Both the position numbers and the translations under genes were made by a program. Of a stretch of 64,000 nt of DNA, positions 16,419 to 25,647 are shown piece after piece. This DNA is from Sphingomonas sp. CCH10-B3 (GTDB lineage: Bacteria > Pseudomonadota > Alphaproteobacteria > Sphingomonadales > Sphingomonadaceae). Location of the stretch: contig NZ_LSIJ01000092.1 in assembly GCF_001556185.1 (NCBI RefSeq), forward strand, positions 24,891 through 88,890, read 5' to 3'. Below the pieces are notes generated by a model. The model had not been told where the DNA came from. It saw nothing but the letters and a program-made list of their open reading frames with translations, and did no database searches. Position 1 is the stretch's first letter. The number at the start of each line of letters is the position of its first letter.

Positions 16419-17170
16419 CCGACCTGCCGCTGCACCGCTTCACGGCCTCCGACGGCGCCGAGATCGTCTGGCGCGAAATGGGCGAGGGGCGCCCGGTGGT
16501 AATGATCCACGGCTTTTTTTCCGATGCCGAGACCAACTGGATCAAATACGGCCATGCCGCCGCGGTTGCTGCGCGCGGGTTTCGCGTAATCATGCCCGAT
16601 CTGCGTGCGCACGGCGACAGTGCCAAGCCGCATGATGCCGCTGCCTATCCGCCCGACGTGCTGGCGACCGACAATCTCGCGCTGATCGCGCATCTCGGCC
16701 TGACCGACTATGATCTGGTCGGCTATTCGCTCGGCGCGCGGACGAGCCTGCGCATGATGATCATGGGTGCGACACCTCGGCGCGCGGTCATCTCGGGCAT
16801 GGGTTATCAGGGGGTGATTGATGCGACGCGGCGCGGCGACTTCTTCCGCCGGGTGCTGACCCAGCTCGGCAGCTTCGAACGCGGCACGCCCGAATGGTTC
16901 GCCGAGGCATTTCTGAAGACCAGCGGCGGCGATGAGAAGGCGTTGGTCCATATCCTAGATACCTTCGTGTCGAGCACTGACGCCGAGCTGGCCGCGCTCG
17001 ACCGACCGATCCTCATTCTCTGCGGCGAGGACGATCAGGATAATGGCTCGGCACAGCAGCTGGCTGCGGCGCTACCCCACGCGCGCTACCAGGCCGTTCC
17101 CGGCAATCACATGAGTGCGGTCGCCAAGCCCGATCTGGGCGCGGCAATTGCGGACTATCTCGCGGCTTGA
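16415..17170 (+). CDS. Alpha/beta-fold hydrolase
   Basis: A 251-residue cytoplasmic alpha/beta hydrolase. The oxyanion region is VVMIHGFFSD, the nucleophile Ser lies in VGYSLGAR, the acid in ILCGEDDQD, and the His in VPGNHMSAV. The substrate is unknown; the sequence resembles general esterase or C-C hydrolase-like members. Its start overlaps the GFA gene by four bases (ATGA), suggesting coexpression with it and with asd. Confidence 0.88.
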   Translation: MTDLPLHRFTASDGAEIVWREMGEGRPVVMIHGFFSDAETNWIKYGHAAAVAARGFRVIMPDLRAHGDSAKPHDAAAYPPDVLATDNLALIAHLGLTDYDLVGYSLGARTSLRMMIMGATPRRAVISGMGYQGVIDATRRGDFFRRVLTQLGSFERGTPEWFAEAFLKTSGGDEKALVHILDTFVSSTDAELAALDRPILILCGEDDQDNGSAQQLAAALPHARYQAVPGNHMSAVAKPDLGAAIADYLAA

Positions 17171-17225
17171 CCCTGGCGGCGCAGGCGGCGCAGTGTCGCG
17201 CCATCATAAAATCTTGAGGATAGCC

Positions 17226-19037
17226 ATGATCCGCTGCTCCATTTCCGTCGCCGCGCTCGCGGTGGCACTTGCCGCTGCTCCGGCTTTTGCCGCCCCGGCA
17301 CCGACGCTTGCCGATGTCGACGCCTTTCTGAAAACCGCCGAAGCCAAGCTCGACGCAATGTCGCTCGAAGCCAATCGGATCCAGTGGGTGAACGCCACCT
17401 ACATCAACGACGATACCGATGCGCTCGCAGCGAAGAACGCCGCACAACTCACCGAATATCAGGTCCAGCTCGCGCTTGATGCAGCCAAGCTCCAGAAGGT
17501 CACGGGATTGTCGGCTGACCAGAAGCGCAAGCTCGATCTGCTGCGCGGCGGCATCACGCTTCCCGCACCGACCACGCCGGGCGCGGCGGATACGCTCGCC
17601 ACGCTGTCGACACGGATGGCGTCGGCCTATGGCAAGGGGATGGGAACGCTCGACGGCAAGCCGATCAACGGCAGCGACATCGAAGCTGCGATGGGCACCG
17701 AGCGCGACCCCGCCAAGCTTAAGGAGATGTGGGCGAGCTGGCACGACAATGTCGGGGCCCCTTTGCGCGACGATTATACGCGCGCTGCCGGCATCGCCAT
17801 TCAGGGCGCGCGCGAGCTGGGCTATAAGGACGTCGGCGCGATGTGGCGCTCGGGCTATGACTTGAGCCCGGACGCGTTCGGTGCGCTCACCGACAAATTG
17901 TGGCGCGATGTCGAGCCGCTCTACAAGGCGCTACACAGCTACACCCGCTGGAAACTCAACGAGAAGTACGGCGACGCGGTCCAGCCCAAGACTGGCCCGA
18001 TCCGTGCCGATCTGCTCGGCAATATGTGGGCGCAGGAGTGGGGCAATATCTATGACCTCGTCGCGCCGAAGGGGGCGGGCGATCTCGGATTCGACATCGG
18101 CGAACTGCTTGCCGCGCGTGGCGACGATCCGGTCAAGATGGTGCGGATCGGCGAGGGCTTCTATTCGTCGCTCGGCTTTGCGCCGCTGCCCGAAACTTTC
18201 TGGACACGCTCGCAGATCGTCAAGCCGGCCGACCGCGAAGTGATCTGCCACGCCTCGGCGTGGGACATCGATTCGCGCGACGACATTCGCATCAAGATGT
18301 GCACCAAGGTCAACAGCGACGACTTCGTCACTATCCACCACGAACTTGGCCATAACTACTACCAGCGCGCATACAAGGCGCAGCCGTTCCTCTACAAGAA
18401 CGGCGCCAACGACGGCTTCCACGAAGCGATCGGCGATTTCGTTGCGCTGTCGATCACGCCGCAATATCTGGTCGACATCAAGCTGCTCGATCCCGCGAAG
18501 GTGCCGAGCGAGGACAAGGACATCGGCCTGTTGCTGCGCCAGGCGATGGACAAGGTCGCTTTCCTGCCGTTCGGACTGCTGGTCGACAAATGGCGCTGGG
18601 GCGTGTTTTCGGGCGCGATCAAGACCAGCGACTATCAGGCGGCATGGGATGCGCTCCGGCTGCAATATCAGGGGATCAAGCCGCCGGTCGAGCGCGACGA
18701 GACGAAGTTCGATCCCGGCGCGAAGTACCACATCCCGGCGCAGGTGCCCTACACACGCTATTTCCTCGCGCGGCTGCTGCAATTCCAGTTTTACAAGGCG
18801 GCCTGCGATCAGTCGGGGTGGAAGGGGCCGCTCCACCGCTGTTCCTTCTTCGGCAACAAGGAGGTCGGCGCGAAGCTGAACGCGATGCTCGAGCTCGGCC
18901 AGTCGAAGCCGTGGCCCGAAGCGCTCGAGGCCTTCACCGGCAGCCGCGAGATTTCGGGCGCGGCGATGGCGGAATATTTCGCGCCGCTGAAGGCGTGGCT
19001 CGACGAGCAGAACAAGGGGAAACCGAGCGGCTGGTAA
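17226..19037 (+). CDS. Exported M2-family zinc peptidase (bacterial ACE homologue)
   Basis: Peptidyl-dipeptidase A type metalloprotease of 603 residues with a signal peptide (MIRCSISVAALAVALAAAPAFA). The zinc site is HELGH at 372-376 plus E400 in HEAIGDF, giving the same 24-residue spacing as in animal ACE. Other family blocks are FHASAWD-like ICHASAWDID and 'VPYTRYFLARLLQFQFYKAAC'. It likely trims dipeptides from periplasmic or external peptides, complementing the S9 peptidase encoded about 4.5 kb upstream. The start ATG at 17226 gives a clean signal peptide. Confidence 0.94.
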   Translation: MIRCSISVAALAVALAAAPAFAAPAPTLADVDAFLKTAEAKLDAMSLEANRIQWVNATYINDDTDALAAKNAAQLTEYQVQLALDAAKLQKVTGLSADQKRKLDLLRGGITLPAPTTPGAADTLATLSTRMASAYGKGMGTLDGKPINGSDIEAAMGTERDPAKLKEMWASWHDNVGAPLRDDYTRAAGIAIQGARELGYKDVGAMWRSGYDLSPDAFGALTDKLWRDVEPLYKALHSYTRWKLNEKYGDAVQPKTGPIRADLLGNMWAQEWGNIYDLVAPKGAGDLGFDIGELLAARGDDPVKMVRIGEGFYSSLGFAPLPETFWTRSQIVKPADREVICHASAWDIDSRDDIRIKMCTKVNSDDFVTIHHELGHNYYQRAYKAQPFLYKNGANDGFHEAIGDFVALSITPQYLVDIKLLDPAKVPSEDKDIGLLLRQAMDKVAFLPFGLLVDKWRWGVFSGAIKTSDYQAAWDALRLQYQGIKPPVERDETKFDPGAKYHIPAQVPYTRYFLARLLQFQFYKAACDQSGWKGPLHRCSFFGNKEVGAKLNAMLELGQSKPWPEALEAFTGSREISGAAMAEYFAPLKAWLDEQNKGKPSGW

Positions 19038-19089
19038 GTGCAGGCGTTGCATCCGCCCCGCGCCCGTGCTAGCGGCGCGCGCTTCCACA

Positions 19090-19107
19090 GGCTGGTCGGA
19101 ACCAGCC
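19090..19107 (+). other. Small hairpin in the rpmE leader
   Basis: GGCTGGT and ACCAGCC form a perfect 7-bp stem with a CGGA tetraloop, ending 16 bases before the rpmE start and just upstream of its ribosome site. It could influence rpmE translation; no known leader family is recognised. Confidence 0.4.
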
Positions 19108-19123
19108 ACTCATGGAGCTTATG

Positions 19124-19357
19124 ATGGCCAAGAAGAACATCCACCCCGATTATCACTTCATTACCGTCCAGATGACCGACGGCACGTCGTACAAGACGCG
19201 CACGACCTGGGGTAAGGAAGGCGATCTGATGACGCTCGAAATCGATCCCAAGTCGCATCCGGCATGGACCGGCGGTCGCGGCCAGATGCTCGATGCCGGT
19301 GGCCAGGTCGCGCGCTTCAACAAGCGTTTCGGCGGTCTCTCGCTCAAGACCAAGTAA
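19124..19357 (+). CDS. rpmE: 50S ribosomal protein L31
   Basis: Ribosomal protein bL31 of 77 residues: [48 protein letters not shown], ending [16 protein letters not shown]. The cysteine pairs of zinc-binding L31 are absent, as in other alphaproteobacterial forms. The ATG at 19124 is preferred over an in-frame ATG 12 bases earlier, because GGAG then sits at proper distance. It is followed by a short GC hairpin. Confidence 0.95.
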   Translation: MAKKNIHPDYHFITVQMTDGTSYKTRTTWGKEGDLMTLEIDPKSHPAWTGGRGQMLDAGGQVARFNKRFGGLSLKTK

Positions 19358-19380
19358 TCGCGGCGATCACGCGACGCTGA

Positions 19381-19402
19381 GGCGCCGGTCTTAACGGCGC
19401 CT
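19381..19402 (+). terminator. Hairpin terminator after rpmE
   Basis: GGCGCCG and CGGCGCC form a perfect 7-bp stem with a GTCTTAA loop and a short TT tail, 23 bases after the rpmE stop. The weak T-run makes it a modest terminator. Confidence 0.55.
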
Positions 19403-19428
19403 TAGGGATGCACGGCTACGCTTTGGTC

Positions 19429-19782
19429 ATGAACGACAAAAGCGTGATGTTTGCCGCCGAATTTGAACCGGCCATGGTTGGTGGTCGGCGCCGCAGCCCG
19501 CGCGCGCCGGTCTCGTTCGACGCGCGCCTTGGCCGCGGCGGGCTCGACCGCACGCTGTGCCGCGTGGTCGATCTGTCGATCCATGGCGCGCGCCTGCAAA
19601 CCTATTCGACGATGAAGCCGGGATCGATGATCTGGCTCACCTTGCCTCTGGTCGGACCGGTCGCGGCAAAAATCGTCTGGAGCGACGATTTCGTTGCAGG
19701 CTGTGAATTCCAGACCCCGCTCGATCGAGCGAGCTACGATGCACTGCTCGAACTCGACCAAAGCCCGCGCTCGATGAGCTGA
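19429..19782 (+). CDS. PilZ-domain protein (c-di-GMP receptor candidate)
   Basis: A small PilZ protein of about 117 residues. The c-di-GMP-binding signature is present: RRRSPRAPV (RxxxR-type) and DLSIHGARL (D/NxSxxG), followed by the beta-barrel (WLTLPLVGPVAAKIVWSDDFVAGCEFQTPLD). The start is uncertain: an ATG at 19408 abuts the terminator and has no room for a leader, so 19429 (MNDKSVMFAAEF) is preferred. It could be an output partner for diguanylate signalling such as the GGDEF-EAL protein at 5.6-7.2 kb, but no linkage is shown. Confidence 0.82.
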   Translation: MNDKSVMFAAEFEPAMVGGRRRSPRAPVSFDARLGRGGLDRTLCRVVDLSIHGARLQTYSTMKPGSMIWLTLPLVGPVAAKIVWSDDFVAGCEFQTPLDRASYDALLELDQSPRSMS

Positions 19783-19799
19783 ACGGTCACCGGTGCAAT

Positions 19800-19889
19800 T
19801 GGCGGACAGGGTGGGATTCGAACCCACGGTGAGCTTGCACCCACGGCGGTTTTCAAGACCGCTGCCTTAAACCACTCGGCCACCTGTCC
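19800..19889 (-). tRNA. tRNA-Ser (anticodon TGA)
   Basis: On the reverse strand the acceptor arms GGACAGG and CCTGTCC pair, followed by discriminator G and an encoded CCA (19802-19800). The D-arm is GGCCGAGTGGTTTAAGGC, the anticodon loop CTTGAAA gives TGA (reads UCA), a long variable arm is present as expected for serine, and the T-loop GGTTCGAATCC is intact. It is 90 bases and stands alone between a PilZ gene and mltB. Confidence 0.96.
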
Positions 19890-20009
19890 GCACGCTCCGC
19901 GCTTACGGCGCATCCGATCTTTTGCGCAAGAGGCGCGCGACAGCGCTAAGTTTAGACGAGGCGAAGTTGGGGGTTCAGCCGCGCGCCGCATTGTGGCAAG
20001 GCTTGGCAC

Positions 20010-21068
20010 ATGGCGGCGATGTTTCGGTTTGGTTGGCGTGGGTTTTGGGGCGCCATGATCTTGTCGGCCGCGCTCGGCGGGTCGAGCGTCGTTGCCGCGC
20101 AGAACACGCCTTATGACGAGGTCGGTTTCCAGAACTATCTGAGCGACTTGCGCCGTCAGGCCGAAGCGCAGGGCCGCAGCCCGGCCGCGATCGAGGCCGT
20201 GTTCAGCGGCTTGACGCTCAATACCCGCGTTATCGAGCTCGACCGCGCGCAGCCGGGTGCCGATCCCAACGCGCCGATCCCGATGTTCGAGCCCTATCGT
20301 CGCAGCCATGTCGATACGCCGCGGATCACGCGTGGGCGCGAGGTGTATCTGGCGCAGCGCAGCCGCCTTGCGCGGATCGAGCGCGAGACGGGCGTACCCG
20401 AATCGATCATGGTGGCGATCTGGGGCCATGAGACCAACTACGGCCGCATCACCGGCAGCTTCGACCTCCCGCGCGCGCTGGCGAGCCTTGCCTATGAAGG
20501 GCGCCGTCGCGCGCTGTTCAGTGCCGAATTTCTGGCGACGGTCGAGATGGTCGAACGCGGCGTGCCGCGTGAGCGGCTGAAGGGGAGCTGGGCCGGCGCA
20601 ACGGGCAATCCGCAGTTCCTGCCGTCGGTCTATCTGCGGCTGGCGCGTGACGGTGACGGTGACGGGCGCGCCGACATCTGGTCGAGTGACGCCGACACGC
20701 TTGCCTCGATCGGAAATTATTTTGCGAATGCCGGGTGGCGACCGGGGCAGCCCTGGGGGCTGGCGGTGACCGTGCCCGCGAGTTTCGACCGCAGCGATCT
20801 GACGAGCCGGTCGATTTCACCGCGCTGCGCCCGCGTGTTCGAACGGCACAGCCGCTGGCGCACGATCGCCGAATGGCGCGCGCTGGGGCTGGTGCCGCAG
20901 GGCAAGGCCTGGCCCGATGACCGTGTGCTGGCGACGCTGCTCGAGCCCGATGGCCCGGGCAAGACCGGCTATCTGCTGACCGGCAATTACCGCGTGATCC
21001 TCGATTACAATTGCTCAAATTTCTATGCCTTGTCGGTCGGGCTGCTGGCCGATGCGGTGGCGTCATGA
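20010..21068 (+). CDS. Lytic murein transglycosylase, MltB type
   Basis: Periplasmic GH103 lytic transglycosylase of 352 residues that cleaves peptidoglycan glycan strands to 1,6-anhydro ends. A signal peptide is visible (up to about VVAAQN) with no lipobox, so it is soluble rather than a lipoprotein. The catalytic Glu is in IMVAIWGHETNYGRITGSFD; GNPQFLPSVYLRLARDGDGDGRADIWSS is the family's conserved block, and a small C-terminal domain follows. It is translationally coupled to rlpA (ATGA overlap) and precedes dacF, forming a cell-wall remodelling group. Confidence 0.92.
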   Translation: MAAMFRFGWRGFWGAMILSAALGGSSVVAAQNTPYDEVGFQNYLSDLRRQAEAQGRSPAAIEAVFSGLTLNTRVIELDRAQPGADPNAPIPMFEPYRRSHVDTPRITRGREVYLAQRSRLARIERETGVPESIMVAIWGHETNYGRITGSFDLPRALASLAYEGRRRALFSAEFLATVEMVERGVPRERLKGSWAGATGNPQFLPSVYLRLARDGDGDGRADIWSSDADTLASIGNYFANAGWRPGQPWGLAVTVPASFDRSDLTSRSISPRCARVFERHSRWRTIAEWRALGLVPQGKAWPDDRVLATLLEPDGPGKTGYLLTGNYRVILDYNCSNFYALSVGLLADAVAS

Positions 21069-21859
21069 TCGTTGCGATGCTGGCCGTGATGGCGATGGCA
21101 CAGACCGCGCCCGCCGATGCGCCGCCGGCAGGCGCGGGGCCGCGCGGCACCAGCCAGGCGTTCGGTGCGGCCCGCTATGACGCGGTTGGCTATGCCAGCT
21201 GGTATGGCGAGGAAGTGCGCGGCACCACCGCGTCGGGGCAGCGTTTCGATCCCGCGGCGATCACCGCCGCGCATCCCAGCCTGCCGCTCGGCAGCTTTGT
21301 GGAAGTCACCTCGCTCGACACCGGTCGCACGATCCTCGTCCTGATCACCGATCGGGGACCGCGCGTGGCGGGACGCATCATCGACCTGTCGCGCGGTGCC
21401 GCGCAATTGCTCGGCATCGATGCACGTCCGGTCAGCCCGGTGCGCGTGCGGCTTGCGGAACCACCGGCGGCCGATCAGGTTGCGCTACGTAGTGGTCGCT
21501 CGGCATCGCCGCGGCTCGATGCGACGCCGCAGTTGATCGCCGCGCTGCGCAAGCAGCTTCCAGCCACCGCCCGTCCCGCCGCGGTGGTGCCGCCGCCGAG
21601 ACCGGCGCCAAGGATCGTCGAGCCGGGACGCCCACCGATGCCAGCGGCGGGCGCGGGCAAGCTTTATGTCCAGGTCGCTGCCTTTTCGAGCGGGCAGCGC
21701 GCGCGGGCGCTTGCCAATACACTTGGCGGTTCGGTCCAGAATGCCGGCACGATTTATCGCGTGCGGCTGGGGCCGTTCGCTGACCGTGCCGCTGCCGCCG
21801 CCGCCCGCGACGATGTCGCCCGGCGCGGCTATGGCGATGCGCGGATCGTCGACAATTAA
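21065..21859 (+). CDS. rlpA: RlpA-like septal lytic transglycosylase with SPOR domain
   Basis: A double-psi beta-barrel RlpA domain ([45 protein letters not shown]) followed by a Pro-rich linker and a C-terminal SPOR domain (LYVQVAAFSSGQRARALANTL), which binds denuded septal glycans. It has 264 residues from the ATG at 21065. The N-terminus is hydrophobic but lacks positive charge; a TTG at 21011 would add Lys/Arg and may be the true secretion start, at the price of a 58-base overlap with mltB. There is no lipobox. Confidence 0.88.
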   Translation: MIVAMLAVMAMAQTAPADAPPAGAGPRGTSQAFGAARYDAVGYASWYGEEVRGTTASGQRFDPAAITAAHPSLPLGSFVEVTSLDTGRTILVLITDRGPRVAGRIIDLSRGAAQLLGIDARPVSPVRVRLAEPPAADQVALRSGRSASPRLDATPQLIAALRKQLPATARPAAVVPPPRPAPRIVEPGRPPMPAAGAGKLYVQVAAFSSGQRARALANTLGGSVQNAGTIYRVRLGPFADRAAAAAARDDVARRGYGDARIVDN

Positions 21860-21886
21860 CGCCCGTCTGTCTGGAATTTGTGCCCG

Positions 21887-23059
21887 ATGAAAAAGTCCGT
21901 TTTTGCTCTCGCTCTTGCCACCACGCTCGCCATCGCCGCGATGCCGACACAGGCAGCTGCGCCGCCCTTCGATACGCCTGCGCCGATTGCCTATATGGAG
22001 GATCTGTCGACCGGCGCGGTGCTGTTCGCGCGCGATGCCGACCGGCGCATGCCGCCCGCGTCGATGGCCAAGATCATGACGGTCTATGTCGCGTTCGAAA
22101 TGATCAAGAGCGGCGAGCTGAAGCTCGACCAGAAGATCACCGTCCGGCCCGAGACGTGGAAGAAGTGGAATAATCAGGGGTCGACGATGTTCCTGTCGCC
22201 GAACGAGCAGGTCAGCGTCGCCGATCTACTATACGGCATCATCACGCTGTCTGGGAATGACGCCTGCGTCGTGCTCGCCGAGGGCGCATCGGGGACCGAG
22301 GAAGCCTATGTCGCGCAGATGAACGCAACCGCCAAGCGGCTCGGGCTGAAAAACAGCCATTTCGGCACGACCAATGGCTGGCCCGACGGCGGCGTGACCT
22401 ATGTCACCGCGCGCGATCTTGCCCATCTCGCATCGGCGACGATCCGCGACTACCCCGCTTTCTACAAGCGCTTCTATTCGCGCCCCGATTTCACCTGGGG
22501 CAAGCAACTGGGCAGCGGCGGGGCGATCACTCAGGCCAATCGCGATCCGCTGCTGGGCCGCGTCGCGGGCGCTGACGGCCTCAAGACCGGCCATACCGAA
22601 GAAGCAGGCTATGGCTTCACCGGGTCAGCCGAGCAGGGCGGGCGGCGGCTGGTGATGGTGCTCGCCGGCCTGACCGGTTTCAATCAGCGCGCCGATGAGT
22701 CCGTGCGCTTCATGGAATGGGGCTTTCGCGCGTGGAAGTCGAAGAAGCTCGCCGCCAAGGGGCGCAAGATCGAAACGGCCGAAGTCCAGCTCGGCGCCAG
22801 CAGCAAAGTCGGGCTGGTCGCCCCGAGCGACCTTGCCGTGACTTTGCCCGGCGGCCCGACGCCGCCGCTCGATCTGAAGGTCGTCTATAACGGGCCGATC
22901 AAGGCGCCGATCAAGGCGGGGCAGCACATCGCCGACCTGGTCGTCACGTCGCCCGGCCTGCCGGTCCAGACGCTGCCGCTGGTCGCCGAAACCGACGTCG
23001 CCGAAGCGGGGTTCTTCGGCCGCGCCTGGGCGGGTTTCTGGTCGCTGTTCGGGATGTGA
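21887..23059 (+). CDS. dacF: D-alanyl-D-alanine carboxypeptidase (PBP5/6 type)
   Basis: Low-molecular-mass penicillin-binding protein that removes terminal D-Ala from peptidoglycan stems. It has 390 residues: a signal peptide (MKKSVFALALATTLAIAAMPTQA), active-site S59-MA-K62, SGN at 122-124 and KTG at 233-235, then the PBP5 C-terminal beta domain and a final amphipathic anchor (FFGRAWAGFWSLFGM). The ATG at 21887 is chosen over a TTG nine bases earlier. It follows rlpA by 27 bases and overlaps holB by four. Confidence 0.94.
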   Translation: MKKSVFALALATTLAIAAMPTQAAAPPFDTPAPIAYMEDLSTGAVLFARDADRRMPPASMAKIMTVYVAFEMIKSGELKLDQKITVRPETWKKWNNQGSTMFLSPNEQVSVADLLYGIITLSGNDACVVLAEGASGTEEAYVAQMNATAKRLGLKNSHFGTTNGWPDGGVTYVTARDLAHLASATIRDYPAFYKRFYSRPDFTWGKQLGSGGAITQANRDPLLGRVAGADGLKTGHTEEAGYGFTGSAEQGGRRLVMVLAGLTGFNQRADESVRFMEWGFRAWKSKKLAAKGRKIETAEVQLGASSKVGLVAPSDLAVTLPGGPTPPLDLKVVYNGPIKAPIKAGQHIADLVVTSPGLPVQTLPLVAETDVAEAGFFGRAWAGFWSLFGM

Positions 23060-24060
23060 GCGCGCGGCCGGACGCGCTGCCATTTGGGCATGACGCAGCC
23101 ATCAACGCGTTTCGGGCCGCGATAGACAGCGGCGCGCTCCACCACGCGTGGCTGTTCACCGGGCCGCAGGGGGTTGGGAAGCGGCAGTTTGCGACAATCG
23201 CGGCCCGGCGGCTGCTGGCTGAGACCGCGCAACCCGGCAAGCTGTTGTCGGGCTTCGATGTGGCAGCCGACGATCCCGTCGGACGATTGTTCGACGCCGG
23301 ATCGCACCCCGATTACCGCGCGCTGGAGCGGTTGCCCAAGGACCCCGACAAGCCGGAAGGCGATTATGCGCGCAGCATCACCATCGCCCAGGTCCGCGCG
23401 CTCCAGCCGATGTTTGCAACCAAGCCAAGCCTCTCGCCCGCGCGTGTCGTCGTCATCGATGCGATCGACGATCTCGAACGACCGGCGTCGAACGCGCTGC
23501 TCAAGAATCTCGAAGAGCCGCCGGCAGGGACGATCTTCATTCTCGTCAGCCATGCACCGGGGCGGCTATTGCCGACGATCCGCTCGCGGTGCCGCCAACT
23601 GCGGTTCGATCCGCTCGATGACGGCACGATGCGCCGGGTGCTCGCAGAGGCGTTGCCCGAGGCAAGCGAGGCCGAACTCGCTGCGTTGATCGCGGCAGGG
23701 CAGGGTTCGCCCGGGCGCGCGCTTGGCTATGCCGGGCTAGACATGGCCGCGCTTGATGCAGCGATGGCGGCCATCGCCCGGGATGGCGACCCCGGCAACG
23801 GCGCGCGTGGCAAGCTCGCCAAAGCGCTGGGGCTTAAGGCGGCGCAGCCGCGCTATGAGGCGTTTCTGGACCGCGTACCAAGTTTCATCGCTGGCCAAGC
23901 CGCCGCGCGGACCGGCGAGCGGCTGCGGATCGCGCTCGACGCCTATGAAGCCGCCCGATCGCTGTCGATCAGCGCCCGTGCGCATTCGCTCGATGCTCAG
24001 GCGACCGTGTTCGAAATGGCCGGGTTGGTCGCGCGGCTGGCACCGCCAAGGCTTCAATAA
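23056..24060 (+). CDS. holB: DNA polymerase III subunit delta prime
   Basis: Clamp-loader subunit of 334 residues. It has an AAA+ N-domain with GPQGVGKRQFATIAAR (P-loop retained), 'VVVIDAIDDLERPASNALLKNLEEPP', and 'RSRCRQLRF' (sensor 1 / Arg-finger type SRC motif). The start is GTG at 23056, overlapping the dacF stop; no later ATG preserves the domain. The gene is in a run with metG and tatD, the order commonly found in proteobacteria. Confidence 0.92.
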   Translation: MSARPDALPFGHDAAINAFRAAIDSGALHHAWLFTGPQGVGKRQFATIAARRLLAETAQPGKLLSGFDVAADDPVGRLFDAGSHPDYRALERLPKDPDKPEGDYARSITIAQVRALQPMFATKPSLSPARVVVIDAIDDLERPASNALLKNLEEPPAGTIFILVSHAPGRLLPTIRSRCRQLRFDPLDDGTMRRVLAEALPEASEAELAALIAAGQGSPGRALGYAGLDMAALDAAMAAIARDGDPGNGARGKLAKALGLKAAQPRYEAFLDRVPSFIAGQAAARTGERLRIALDAYEAARSLSISARAHSLDAQATVFEMAGLVARLAPPRLQ

Positions 24061-24087
24061 GCTGCGGCATTGGATTAGGGCGGGGCC

Positions 24088-25647
24088 ATGGCCGAGCCCT
24101 TCTACATCACCACCGCGATCAACTATCCCAATGGGCGGCCGCATATCGGCCACGCCTATGAAGCGATTGCCGCCGACACCATCGCCCGCTTCCAGCGCCA
24201 GGCGGGGCGCGACGTGCGCTTCCAGACCGGCACCGACGAGCATGGGCTGAAGATGGTGCAGGCGGCGCGCGACCGGGGCATCGAAACGCGCGATCTGGCG
24301 ACCGAAATGTCCGGCTATTTCCGTGACATGGCTGACAAGTTGAATATCAGCTATGATCGCTTTATCCGCACCACCGACGCCGATCATTATGCCGCAAGCC
24401 AGGCGATCTGGGCAGCGATGGCCGAGGCAGGCGATCTGTACCTCGATCGCTACGAGGGTTGGTATTCGGTCCGCGACGAAGCTTTTTATGACGAGAAGGA
24501 GCTGGTCGAGGGGGAGGGGGGCAGCAAGCTGTCGCCGCAGGGGACGCCGGTCGAATGGACTGCCGAGGAGACGTGGTTCTTCCGCCTTTCGAAATATCAG
24601 CAGCCGTTGCTCGATCATTATGCGGCCAACCCCGATTTCATCCGCCCCGAAAGCCGCCGCAACGAGATTTTGCGTTTTGTGGAAGGGGGCCTCAGCGACC
24701 TGTCGGTCTCGCGCACCAGCTTCGACTGGGGCGTGCCGGTGCCGGGATCGCCGGGGCATGTGATGTATGTGTGGGTCGACGCGCTCACCAATTATCTGAC
24801 CGGCATCGGCTATCCCGCGATCGACGGCGCGCTCGGCCATTACTGGCCCGCGAACCTGCACATGATCGGCAAGGATATCGTGCGGTTCCATGCGGTTTAC
24901 TGGCCCGCTTTCCTGATGTCGGCGAAGATGGCGCGCCCCAGCGGCGTGTTCGGCCATGGCTTCGTGCTCGCGCGCGACGGGGCGAAGATGGGCAAGTCGG
25001 CGGGGAATGCCGCCGATCCGATTGCGCTCGCCGATGCTTATGGCGTCGACGCGCTGCGCTATTTCCTGCTGCGCGACATCAGCTTCGGGCAGGATGGCAG
25101 CTATTCGGCCGAAGCGATCGTCACCCGCGCCAATGCCGATCTGGCGAACAGTTTCGGCAATCTGGCGCAGCGTACGCTTAGCCAGATCTACAAGAACTGC
25201 GACCGCTGGCTGCCCGCGATCCACGGCCATGATCCCGCCGACGCGGCGCTGTTCGAGACGATCGACGGCATCGTGCGGGGCAGCATGCCGCGCGCTTACG
25301 AAGAACTGGCGCTGAGCCAGGCGACCGAGGCGTGGATCCAGGGCGTGTTCGCCTGCAACGCCTATATCGACGAGCAGGCGCCGTGGGCGCTCAAGAAGAC
25401 CGACACGCAGCGGATGGAGACGGTGCTGGCGACGCTCTACATCTGCATCGCCCAGCTTGCCGTCGCGATCGCGCCGGTGATCCCGGGGAGCGCGGCCAAG
25501 CTGCTCGACGCGATGGGGATTGCGCCCGAGCTGCGGACTTTCGAGGCGATCGGCGCGCACTGGTATTCGCCGCTGGCCGAGGGCGGGTTCCGGCTCGAGC
25601 AGCCGGTGGCGCTGTTCCCGCGGCTCGAAGCCCCGGTGGAAGACTGA
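24088..25647 (+). CDS. metG: Methionyl-tRNA synthetase
   Basis: Class I synthetase of 519 residues. The HIGH motif appears as PNGRPHIGHAYE and KMSKS as KMGKSAGN; TGTDEHGLKMVQAARDRG and 'WVDALTNYLTGIGYP' are MetRS-specific. The C-terminal anticodon domain ends about residue 515 with no EMAP/dimerisation extension and no zinc-knuckle cysteines, fitting the short alphaproteobacterial form. The stop overlaps the tatD ATG by one base. Confidence 0.97.
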   Translation: MAEPFYITTAINYPNGRPHIGHAYEAIAADTIARFQRQAGRDVRFQTGTDEHGLKMVQAARDRGIETRDLATEMSGYFRDMADKLNISYDRFIRTTDADHYAASQAIWAAMAEAGDLYLDRYEGWYSVRDEAFYDEKELVEGEGGSKLSPQGTPVEWTAEETWFFRLSKYQQPLLDHYAANPDFIRPESRRNEILRFVEGGLSDLSVSRTSFDWGVPVPGSPGHVMYVWVDALTNYLTGIGYPAIDGALGHYWPANLHMIGKDIVRFHAVYWPAFLMSAKMARPSGVFGHGFVLARDGAKMGKSAGNAADPIALADAYGVDALRYFLLRDISFGQDGSYSAEAIVTRANADLANSFGNLAQRTLSQIYKNCDRWLPAIHGHDPADAALFETIDGIVRGSMPRAYEELALSQATEAWIQGVFACNAYIDEQAPWALKKTDTQRMETVLATLYICIAQLAVAIAPVIPGSAAKLLDAMGIAPELRTFEAIGAHWYSPLAEGGFRLEQPVALFPRLEAPVED

